From an uncultured Clostridia bacterium (GTDB taxonomy: Bacteria; Bacillota; Clostridia; TANB77; CAG-508), in NCBI GenBank assembly GCA_947632185.1, contig CANROH010000009.1, forward strand, positions 1 to 35,212: a DNA stretch of 35,212 nucleotides, read 5' to 3'. The translations under genes were made by a program, and so were the position numbers. Positions within the stretch are counted from its first letter, which is position 1; every line of letters starts with the position of its first letter. Shown here in pieces: positions 1 through 6,986 of this stretch. The notes beneath the pieces were generated by a model. The model did no database searches. It saw nothing but the letters and a program-made list of their open reading frames with translations, and had not been told where the DNA came from.

Positions 1-942
1 AAAACTGATGGTTCTGTTAATATAATCGGTGAGGTTGCAACTGACCCCGTAGCATCTTGGATGATACAATCAGCACAAGTTGCATCTAAATTTACATTAT
101 TTACTCACCATGCTAAAACTTTTCCAAACTTAGTAACAGCTCTTCGTAACTCAATGCTAAGAACAGGAGTTTTTAAAGATGAAAAGACAGCAGAAGAGCA
201 AGTTGTTCAGGTTTTAAACTTTGATATACACTTAGTAAAAGATTTTAGAGGTAGACGTTACATAGAAAGAGTTACAGAATGTGTACCAGTAGAAGAAAAA
301 AATGAGTATACATTTGATCATAGAAAAGAAAAGACGTTAGAAGGAAAATTTGATAAATTTTTTGATAACGCAACAATATTTTTTACAAAAGAGACAAACA
401 GAGAATTATATAAATATCATAACGTATTAGAATTTGTTGATGATACATATGTTTTGACAAATCCAATTTCACCAGAAAATATAAAAGGAATGAGAGAAAA
501 TATGAATGACACAGATGTTGTTGCATTTGATGCTTTTTTAGAGAGAAATTGGGGAATAAAACCACCAAAACTTCCTAAATATGATGAAGATGGAAAAGAA
601 ATTGTAGAAGAATCAAAACAAATTGATGAATCATCTGTTCAAACAGAAACACATAGGCTAAGAGCAGAACAAGCAGAATCAGTTAAAACTCAGCCAATTT
701 CACATCAAGTTAATACGAATCAGCCAGGAGGAGTAGCTAAAGCCAGAATAACTAAAGAAAATGAGACACAAGAAATAAGAAGAGTGCCTAAAGCAAGTCC
801 AGAGCAACTAGCTAGAATGCAAGCTGCAAGGGAACATGCTTCAAAAATGGAAATGCAAAAAAATAAAGAAAAATTACAAGAAAATAGACAAATTACAAAT
901 AGAAAGCCATCAGAATCAAAGAGTGAAGATACAAACGAATAA
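1..942 (+). CDS. CpaF/VirB11-type secretion ATPase, C-terminal part (5' end outside window)
   Basis: The reading frame is open from base 1, so the start and the Walker A region lie upstream. The 313 visible residues begin with a segment typical of CpaF/TadA ATPases: GEVATDPVASWM, FTHHAKTFPNLVTALRNS, AEEQVVQVLNFDIHLVKDF, then RRYIERVTECVPVE. Family knowledge: these cytoplasmic hexameric ATPases power Tad/type IV-like pilus assembly or secretion by acting on GspF-type membrane proteins, and the next gene encodes such a protein. Unusually, about 190 residues follow the conserved core, ending in a hydrophilic Gln/Glu/Lys-rich tail (last ~110 residues) with no recognised domain. The first ATG in the window (61) is internal to the conserved core and is not the start. 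The family call is secure; the exact system type is inferred from neighbours. Confidence 0.9.
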   Translation, partial: KTDGSVNIIGEVATDPVASWMIQSAQVASKFTLFTHHAKTFPNLVTALRNSMLRTGVFKDEKTAEEQVVQVLNFDIHLVKDFRGRRYIERVTECVPVEEKNEYTFDHRKEKTLEGKFDKFFDNATIFFTKETNRELYKYHNVLEFVDDTYVLTNPISPENIKGMRENMNDTDVVAFDAFLERNWGIKPPKLPKYDEDGKEIVEESKQIDESSVQTETHRLRAEQAESVKTQPISHQVNTNQPGGVAKARITKENETQEIRRVPKASPEQLARMQAAREHASKMEMQKNKEKLQENRQITNRKPSESKSEDTNE

Positions 943-969
943 TCTTACAGAAAAGGAGGTAATAACTAA

Positions 970-3045
970 ATGTCACAAAACATGTTACTATACTTTATGG
1001 GTGGAATATGTGGCTTATTTGCAGCAATAGTTATAGCATATCTTTTAATTAGCAAAAAAATGCAAACTAAGGAAACAAGATATGTAAGACAATTGGTTGA
1101 AGGTACAAAGAAAACATCTTTTAGTATGGAAGTATTTTATCAAAAATTCTATATAAGATGTGTAAGAATTCCATTTTTAAAAAGATATGCATTGAAATTA
1201 AGAAGAAGACTTGAAATTATAAATCTGGAAGATGAATATCTAACGAGAAAACAAGTTGCACAAATACTTTTTAAAGCAATATTAGTTATAATACCTCTAA
1301 CGATAATAGTAATTCGTATGACAATTTCAAATTACTTACTTATGTGTTCATTATTACTTTTTGAATTATTCTTTATCGAATCATTGGTTGGAGGCATGGT
1401 TGACGGAATAGATAATAAACTTTTAAAACAACAAATAGACTTTTTTGCAGAAATTAGACATGCTTACCATGAATACAATATGGTTGAAGAAGCAATATAT
1501 GAAGTTGCACAAGATGATGAAAAAGAAGTTTCAAGACAAGCGGAAAAAATATATGAAATTTTAATTTCTGATGATCCAGAAACAGAACTTGAAAAATATT
1601 ATGATATAGCACCTAATAGCTTTTTGAAAGAGTTTGCTGGAGTTTCATATTTAACAAAAGAATTTGGTGATAGAAAAGATAAAGATGGTTCTTCTCTATA
1701 TTTAAAAAATTTGAATAATATAACTCAAGAAATGCAAATAGAGATATTAAAAAGAGACAAGTTAGATTATGTTTTTCAAAGCTTATCAATGATTTCAGCC
1801 TTACCAATACTATTTTTAGATGCAGTAAAGGGATGGGCTGTAGGACAATTTGCTTTTACAAGTCAATTTTATAATGGAACACTAGGTTTTTTAGTTCAAG
1901 TAGCTCTTATAATATTAACTTATGTATGTTATGTATTAACTAGAAAATTAAAAGATAACGGTAGCACTAATATTGCTATAAATACTGAAAATCCTTGGCA
2001 AGCGAAACTTTATAAGAAAGAACCTATAAAAAAATTTGTAAATTGTTTTATACCAAAAGAAGGAACTAAACAATATAGAAAAATAGTACAATTACTAAAA
2101 GATTCAGCTTCAAAATTAAAAATGGAGTGGTTATACATAAATAGATTAACTGCAGCTTTAGCAGGAGGGGCAATTTCTCTAATAATTTTAATTGTTGCAC
2201 ATCAAATGGCAATTAATTACCAATTTACTGAACCTACATCAGATTATAACTTACTTGGTTCGTTAAGTGAATCACAAAAAAGGACAGCAATGGAAACAAC
2301 AGAAATGGATAATTATTTTCTTAAGAAATATCAATACGATTATAATATAACTCAAGAAAAGTTAAGTGAAGAAATTGCAGAATCTGATCAATATGGTGAT
2401 AGTACACCGGAACAATTGGAAAAAATTGATGAAAGAATATGGAATAAATTACAAATTATTCAATCTGAATATATAAAATGGTTTGAAATCTTAATATCTT
2501 TAGTAGTAATGATTATAGCATACTATGGCCCAGTTTGGTTATTAATGTTTCAAAAAATGATGAGACAAATGGATATGGAAAATGAAGTAATGCAATTTCA
2601 AACTATTATATTAATGCTTATGAAAATTGAAAGAGTAAATGTTGAAATGATACTAGAATGGCTAGAAAGATATTCAAATATATTTAAAGAGCCAATTAGT
2701 AGATGTGTTAATAACTATGAAAGTGGACCATGGGAAGCTTTAGAAGAGTTAAAAAATGAAATTACATTTCAACAATTAATTAGAATAGTAGAAAGTTTAC
2801 AAGCTGCTGTTGAACAAATACCTATAAGAGAGGCTTTCGATGAGTTAGATACAGAAAGAGCTTATTACCAAGAGAAAAGAAAAGAATCAAACGAGAGAAT
2901 GATTTCTAAGAAATCTATGATAGGTCGAGCTATAGGTTTTGCACCAATGGTATCATTATTTGTAGTATATTTGATTATACCTCTATGCTTAATTGGTATG
3001 ACAAGTATGATGGATGCTTTTGATACAATGTCAAATATGACCTAA
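970..3045 (+). CDS. Tandem GspF/TadC-like inner membrane platform protein
   Basis: A 691-residue polytopic membrane protein with a strong ribosome site (AAAGGAGG, about 10 bases before ATG), 27 bases after the ATPase gene. Hydrophobic segments lie near residues 5-27, 99-138, 268-283, 303-324, 392-412, 503-525 and 650-675. Two cytoplasmic helical stretches (about 150-270 and 535-645) resemble T2SSF/GspF domains. The second, with FQTIILMLMKIERVNVEMIL and a membrane end of FAPMVSLFVVYLIIPLCL, is the more TadC-like. Family knowledge: GspF/TadB/TadC proteins form the membrane platform engaged by the CpaF ATPase. Tad systems usually have TadB and TadC as two proteins of about 300 residues, so this looks like a fused pair. 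The domain call rests on pattern and context, not on an alignment. Confidence 0.75.
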   Translation: MSQNMLLYFMGGICGLFAAIVIAYLLISKKMQTKETRYVRQLVEGTKKTSFSMEVFYQKFYIRCVRIPFLKRYALKLRRRLEIINLEDEYLTRKQVAQILFKAILVIIPLTIIVIRMTISNYLLMCSLLLFELFFIESLVGGMVDGIDNKLLKQQIDFFAEIRHAYHEYNMVEEAIYEVAQDDEKEVSRQAEKIYEILISDDPETELEKYYDIAPNSFLKEFAGVSYLTKEFGDRKDKDGSSLYLKNLNNITQEMQIEILKRDKLDYVFQSLSMISALPILFLDAVKGWAVGQFAFTSQFYNGTLGFLVQVALIILTYVCYVLTRKLKDNGSTNIAINTENPWQAKLYKKEPIKKFVNCFIPKEGTKQYRKIVQLLKDSASKLKMEWLYINRLTAALAGGAISLIILIVAHQMAINYQFTEPTSDYNLLGSLSESQKRTAMETTEMDNYFLKKYQYDYNITQEKLSEEIAESDQYGDSTPEQLEKIDERIWNKLQIIQSEYIKWFEILISLVVMIIAYYGPVWLLMFQKMMRQMDMENEVMQFQTIILMLMKIERVNVEMILEWLERYSNIFKEPISRCVNNYESGPWEALEELKNEITFQQLIRIVESLQAAVEQIPIREAFDELDTERAYYQEKRKESNERMISKKSMIGRAIGFAPMVSLFVVYLIIPLCLIGMTSMMDAFDTMSNMT

Positions 3046-3065
3046 TAAAAGAAAGGAATGTAAAA

Positions 3066-3878
3066 ATGGAAAATACAGTAAAAGCATTAGAAATAGCAGC
3101 AGGGGTATTATTAGGAGTTATTATAATGGCAGCTATTGTATATTTCTTTTCTTCTATAGGAGCATTCCCACAAGAGCAGGCTGATATTAAAACAGCTGAA
3201 CAGTTAGCTGCATTTAATTTAGAATATGAAGTTTATGATAAGAAAGGAATGTATGGGACAGATGTAATATCTTGTTTAACTAAGGCAGAGAGTAATAATG
3301 AAAAGTATGTTCAAGGTGGAAAATTTTTGACAGGAAGCAAATATGGGGATGACTACTGGATTAATGTATATGTAAATATTAAATCTGATTTAGAAGAAAA
3401 TTTGGTAGTATATCACTTTGATGGTAATAATCAAAAACAATATTTGGGTAATGGTTCCATTAAAGATTTGAGTTTAACAATGGAAGCGGCAGGATTTATA
3501 GTACCAACAAAAGGATATACGGAATTTACTCAAGATTCATTTTTGGAACCTAAAACTAATAAATTAAATAGTAAAGGAAAAAATTATATAGATCCAAATA
3601 ACAACGTTATTACTCTAGATGGAAAAAGCTATAGTGCACAATTATACGATAATGGAAATAAAGAAGAAGAAACACCACTTAAAAAATTATTAAAATTTAC
3701 TAGTAGTAATATGCAACAAATAGTTTATAATTATGATAAATCCACCTTAGATAAATGGAGTTCTGCTATATGGAAGACTGCATTGTATGATTTTAAAACA
3801 AGAAGATTTAGATGTGACAGTATAAAATATAGTAAAATAACAGGACAAGTTAATGAATTGTATTTTTCTGAAATATAA
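3066..3878 (+). CDS. Pilin-like single-pass membrane protein (paralogue 1, long form)
   Basis: 270 residues; ribosome site AAAGGAATG just upstream of ATG, 20 bases after the platform gene. The N-terminus MENTVKALEIAAG leads straight into a TM segment (about 7-30), and the rest would be outside the cell. It shares two signatures with the next genes: after the membrane helix, FNLEYEVYDKKG...D-V...A...NNEKY, and near the C-terminus FRCDSIKYSKITGQVNELYF. Between them is an insert of about 120 residues that the shorter paralogues lack. There is no G-x(4)-E prepilin peptidase site. Position behind the ATPase and platform suggests a pilin or pseudopilin; function is inferred only from context. Confidence 0.7.
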   Translation: MENTVKALEIAAGVLLGVIIMAAIVYFFSSIGAFPQEQADIKTAEQLAAFNLEYEVYDKKGMYGTDVISCLTKAESNNEKYVQGGKFLTGSKYGDDYWINVYVNIKSDLEENLVVYHFDGNNQKQYLGNGSIKDLSLTMEAAGFIVPTKGYTEFTQDSFLEPKTNKLNSKGKNYIDPNNNVITLDGKSYSAQLYDNGNKEEETPLKKLLKFTSSNMQQIVYNYDKSTLDKWSSAIWKTALYDFKTRRFRCDSIKYSKITGQVNELYFSEI

Positions 3879-3898
3879 ATATCAAATAGGAGTAGCAT

Positions 3899-4504
3899 AT
3901 GGATAATGGAGGAAGAGCTTTGTTTATGGCTACCAGCGTGTTATTAGCAATAATGTTGATATCATCTATGGTATATCTCTTTAGAGCCGGTGCAAGTGTA
4001 AATGAACAATATGATGAAGAACAAGCTAATAATCAACTAGTATTATATAATTCAAAATTTGAATATTATAATGTTGAAAATAATACGATAGTGGATATGA
4101 TTTCTATAGCAAATTTGGCTTATAATGTTAATGAGGATTCCAATTATGATTCAGGAGATGCAGTAGAAATTGAGATACAAGTAGGAAACACTACATTTAG
4201 AATACCTAACTCTAATCCACCTGTAGGATTTGGAAGAAACAAAATACTTTCAGGAGAAAATGTAATATCAACATATGATTTAGCATCAAAAAAAATAGGT
4301 GATTTAAATGTAAGAGGTAAAGATTTTAATGAAGACGAATTACTATCAAAAACTCATTATAATCCTGAAAAAAAAGAAACAATATATAATTATTTGTTTA
4401 GAGCTAATTCAAAAGAAATAAAATATAATTCAGTAACAGGAAAAATAATTTATATGAAATTTGAGGCTTATAAAAATGATAAAGAGCTTGAAGATGAGCA
4501 CTAA
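3899..4504 (+). CDS. Pilin-like single-pass membrane protein (paralogue 2)
   Basis: 201 residues; ribosome site AGGAG, 20 bases after the previous gene. The N-terminus MDNGGRALFMATS continues into a TM segment (about 8-28). It carries the shared post-membrane signature (LYNSKFEYYNVENN...DMI...A) and a C-terminal KEIKYNSVTGKIIYMKFEAY that aligns by eye with the ends of the 3066 and 4577 products. A predicted extracellular domain of about 170 residues is polar and lacks cysteine. It is likely co-transcribed with the upstream genes. A minor pilin or pseudopilin role is an inference from the locus; I do not recognise a named family. Confidence 0.7.
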   Translation: MDNGGRALFMATSVLLAIMLISSMVYLFRAGASVNEQYDEEQANNQLVLYNSKFEYYNVENNTIVDMISIANLAYNVNEDSNYDSGDAVEIEIQVGNTTFRIPNSNPPVGFGRNKILSGENVISTYDLASKKIGDLNVRGKDFNEDELLSKTHYNPEKKETIYNYLFRANSKEIKYNSVTGKIIYMKFEAYKNDKELEDEH

Positions 4505-4532
4505 TAAATATAGCATATAACGTTACTTAAAA

Positions 4533-4561
4533 TTGAAAAAAAGCCCTAAATATGATATAAT
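4533..4561 (+). promoter_or_regulatory. Sigma-A-like promoter inside the pilin cluster
   Basis: TTGAAA (4533-4538), a 17-base spacer, then TATAAT (4556-4561) preceded by TG at the extended -10 position. A start near 4568 would leave only about 9 bases before the ATG at 4577, so a transcript from here would be almost leaderless. Confidence 0.6.
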
Positions 4562-4576
4562 TAAAGTAGGTTTACA

Positions 4577-5011
4577 ATGAAAAAATTTTTAATAATTTTT
4601 ATTATATTAATAATTTTTATTTCAATAATTTTTATAATAAAGTATAATGATTATATGGCTATGCAAAATGAATCATCTAAATTCAATTTAGATTATGAAT
4701 ATTATAATAGAAATGATTTAAATGGTTTAGATATTACTACTTTGATAAATAGAGCAATTAGCAATAATGAAAAATATACAATACCAAAAGATGAAAAGGG
4801 GTTATATGTATTAGATGATGAATATAGCATTGAAATATATGTAACTATGATAATTGATAACACTACTTATAGAATGGAAAGATTTAAGCAAGCTGATATC
4901 AATACCTTTGTAAGATATTTTGGAGAAGTTGGTTTTAAATGTACAGATATACAATATCATAAAAAAAATGGCAGAATAGCATCAATGACATTTGAAGCCA
5001 CGGAATACTAA
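4577..5011 (+). CDS. Pilin-like single-pass membrane protein (paralogue 3, short form)
   Basis: 144 residues with an N-terminal TM segment (about 2-22) preceded only by MKK, so it lacks the M-E/D-N start of its relatives. The rest matches them well: FNLDYEYYNRNDLNGLDITT, then A...NNEKYT, and a C-terminal FKCTDIQYHKKNGRIASMTF. It is nearly the core of the 3066 product without the insert. The ribosome site is weak (AGTAGG). A separate gap of 72 bases with its own promoter sits upstream. It is probably a minor pilin-like component; the role is inferred. Confidence 0.7.
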   Translation: MKKFLIIFIILIIFISIIFIIKYNDYMAMQNESSKFNLDYEYYNRNDLNGLDITTLINRAISNNEKYTIPKDEKGLYVLDDEYSIEIYVTMIIDNTTYRMERFKQADINTFVRYFGEVGFKCTDIQYHKKNGRIASMTFEATEY

Positions 5012-5088
5012 AGTTTTTAACGTTTACTAGAATAAAAAAAATCTAGTTAAAATTAAAATAATATACAAATTAAAAGGAGGAAAAAGAT

Positions 5089-5580
5089 ATGGAGAATGCG
5101 TCAAAAGCACTTTTAATTGCTGGTGCGATTCTATTAGTTATTTTGATCATAGCAATAGGAATGTTTATATTTAATGCTGCAAATGATCAAATTACTGGTG
5201 CTGTAACAGGAATGTCAAAAAATCAAATTACAGCTTTCAATAAAACATTTCTAAATTATGAGGGAACTTGTTCAGGAGCTCAAATAAAGTCTTTAATGGG
5301 AGAATTAATTGCAAATGCTGATACATACAAAGATGAAGCAACAAAAATACCAGCAGTTTATATTGACCAAGTTAGTGGTAGCAACGATGATGAGTACAAT
5401 GTTCAAGCAGGATCTAATGGAAATCAAGCAGATTACATTAATAATTTAGGTACTATAAGAAATCGTGTAGATCAAAAGCATGAGTATTATGTAGAAATGT
5501 CTTATCAAGCAAATGGTTTGATTGATTACATAAATATTTCATATAATGTTAGCAGCCCTGTTAATGTTTTACATAGATAA
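5089..5580 (+). CDS. Pilin-like protein, candidate major subunit
   Basis: 163 residues behind a very strong ribosome site (AAAAGGAGG, about 9 bases before ATG). N-terminus MENASKALLIAGA leads into a TM segment (about 7-28). The shared features are FNKTFLNYEG after the helix, a middle A...A-D-T-Y-K segment, and YYVEMSYQANGLIDYINISY at the C-terminus. The strong translation signal and the long hairpin just downstream (5603-5644) would fit a highly expressed major subunit, as seen for other pilus operons, but this is inference. There is no classical prepilin cleavage site. I do not recognise a named family. Confidence 0.7.
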   Translation: MENASKALLIAGAILLVILIIAIGMFIFNAANDQITGAVTGMSKNQITAFNKTFLNYEGTCSGAQIKSLMGELIANADTYKDEATKIPAVYIDQVSGSNDDEYNVQAGSNGNQADYINNLGTIRNRVDQKHEYYVEMSYQANGLIDYINISYNVSSPVNVLHR

Positions 5581-5602
5581 AAATATAGTTTATGTTAAAA
5601 AC

Positions 5603-5644
5603 AAATCAAAGTGATATAAAAATCATTTTATATCACTTTGATTT
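5603..5644. repeat. 19-bp perfect inverted repeat (intercistronic hairpin)
   Basis: Arms 5603-5621 and 5626-5644 are perfectly complementary, with a 4-base loop (ATCA). It lies between the 5089 and 5666 genes. It is not followed by a T-run on the plus strand, so it is more likely an RNA-stabilising or partial-termination element than a normal terminator. Confidence 0.8.
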
Positions 5645-5665
5645 AGTATAAAGAAAGGAAGAAGA

Positions 5666-6400
5666 ATGGATGATAATATATCAAAGGCATTAAATATTGT
5701 TTTTGCTGTATTTGTTTTTATTATGGCTTTGTCATTAGGAATATATATGTTTTCACAAGTAACGGCAACAGCTGAAGTATTAACATTTTATGCTGATAGT
5801 ACTGCATATTATGATAATGTTAAAACAGATATTACTTTTGAAGGTAATGATAAAGATATAAAAGATGGAACTGCTAGAATTGTTAGTGTCGAAACCATTA
5901 TTCCTACTTTATACAGATATTATAAAGAAAATTTCTGTGTTAAAATCTGTGATGCTGAAGATAATTTAGTGCAAATTTTTGATGTTAATCTAGAAGGAAA
6001 AGTTCATAATTCAATAGGAGACACAAAAGCAAAAAACGAAAGTTCCCCTTCAGAAATAGCAAATAACGCTTATCAAAAAATCTACAATAATCAAGAAAAT
6101 AAAAATTATTATTTATTTGGAGCACCATGGGTAGGTAGCACAGAAGCAATAAAAACTAGAATAGATTATTTTGTTAATGGAAAAGCAGGATATATAAATA
6201 ATATATATGTAGATTATACAGATAATTATTTTTATAAAGCAAGGATGCAAAAGATACAATTTAAAGAGAATTTTATAAGTTATTCTTATACTGGTCAAAC
6301 CATAGAAACTGAAGATGGAGACACTTTAGTTACTGGTGCAAGTGCAAAAGATAAGATTGTTATTATTTATAAAATGATTGAACAACCAAATAATTTATAA
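5666..6400 (+). CDS. Pilin-like membrane protein, divergent member
   Basis: 244 residues; ribosome site AAAGGAAG before ATG. N-terminus MDDNISKALNIVFAV leads into a TM segment (about 9-31), matching the start of the other small proteins. The ectodomain differs: it has an ETIIPTLYRYYKENFCVKIC stretch (about 76-95) and aromatic-rich segments, with two cysteines spaced C-x-x-x-C. It sits in the same orientation 85 bases after the candidate major pilin and 38 bases before the next gene. A minor pilin, tip or adaptor role is inferred from position. Confidence 0.65.
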   Translation: MDDNISKALNIVFAVFVFIMALSLGIYMFSQVTATAEVLTFYADSTAYYDNVKTDITFEGNDKDIKDGTARIVSVETIIPTLYRYYKENFCVKICDAEDNLVQIFDVNLEGKVHNSIGDTKAKNESSPSEIANNAYQKIYNNQENKNYYLFGAPWVGSTEAIKTRIDYFVNGKAGYINNIYVDYTDNYFYKARMQKIQFKENFISYSYTGQTIETEDGDTLVTGASAKDKIVIIYKMIEQPNNL

Positions 6401-6438
6401 AAGATATTAAGAGATTATAAAATTATAAGGAGGATTTT

Positions 6439-6963
6439 ATGAGCGATACATTAATTACAATTGTTGCAATATTATTAGCTGCTATCCTAATGTTCGTATT
6501 CCCTTTATTATCAGTTTCTGAAAGAAGTGATGATATATCTCAACTATCTGTGGAAACAGCTACGACGAAGTTTGTTGATGAATCAAGAGCTATTGGGAAA
6601 ATTACAATGGATAATTACACAAAATTATTAACAACAATTAATGCTACTGGAAATTCATATGATGTAGAGATGGAGATACAGGTACTTGATGAGAATATTG
6701 GTAAAAAATCAGCTTGGACTCAAGGTACTGTAATAGGAGAAAATGTATATTATTCAATATATACTTCTCAAATTGTAGATGTATTAGAAAAATATGGTGT
6801 TTATACAATGAAAGAAGGAGATAAATTTTCAACTACTGTAAAAAACACAAATAAAACATTGTCTCAAACTATAAGAGGAGTATTTTATTCTATTGCAGGT
6901 AGTGATGTTTATACTATTTCTGCACAACATAGTGGTATGGTTACTGCTAATGGATCTAATTAA
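6439..6963 (+). CDS. Small single-pass membrane protein of the pilus-like locus
   Basis: 174 residues with a strong AAGGAGG site. The TM segment (about 4-25) follows MSDT directly. After it comes FVDESRAIGKITMDNYTKLL and TINATGNSYDVEMEIQVLDE, a pattern I associate with TadE/TadF-like minor pilins of Clostridia, although I cannot confirm a family here. It is followed after 23 bases by the large membrane-anchored gene, and both are probably translated from one message. The function is not known. Confidence 0.65.
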   Translation: MSDTLITIVAILLAAILMFVFPLLSVSERSDDISQLSVETATTKFVDESRAIGKITMDNYTKLLTTINATGNSYDVEMEIQVLDENIGKKSAWTQGTVIGENVYYSIYTSQIVDVLEKYGVYTMKEGDKFSTTVKNTNKTLSQTIRGVFYSIAGSDVYTISAQHSGMVTANGSN

Positions 6964-6986
6964 ATTATCAATAAAGGAAGTTATAA

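Noticed and set aside
836..1030. Frame bridging the ATPase and platform genes
   Set aside because: It lies in another frame across both real genes, with no start signal of its own; the platform start at 970 has a strong ribosome site.
5026..5047. Short inverted repeat ACTAGA/TCTAGT before the 5089 gene
   Set aside because: Only 6 bp with a 10-base loop and no T-run, which is expected by chance in AT-rich DNA.
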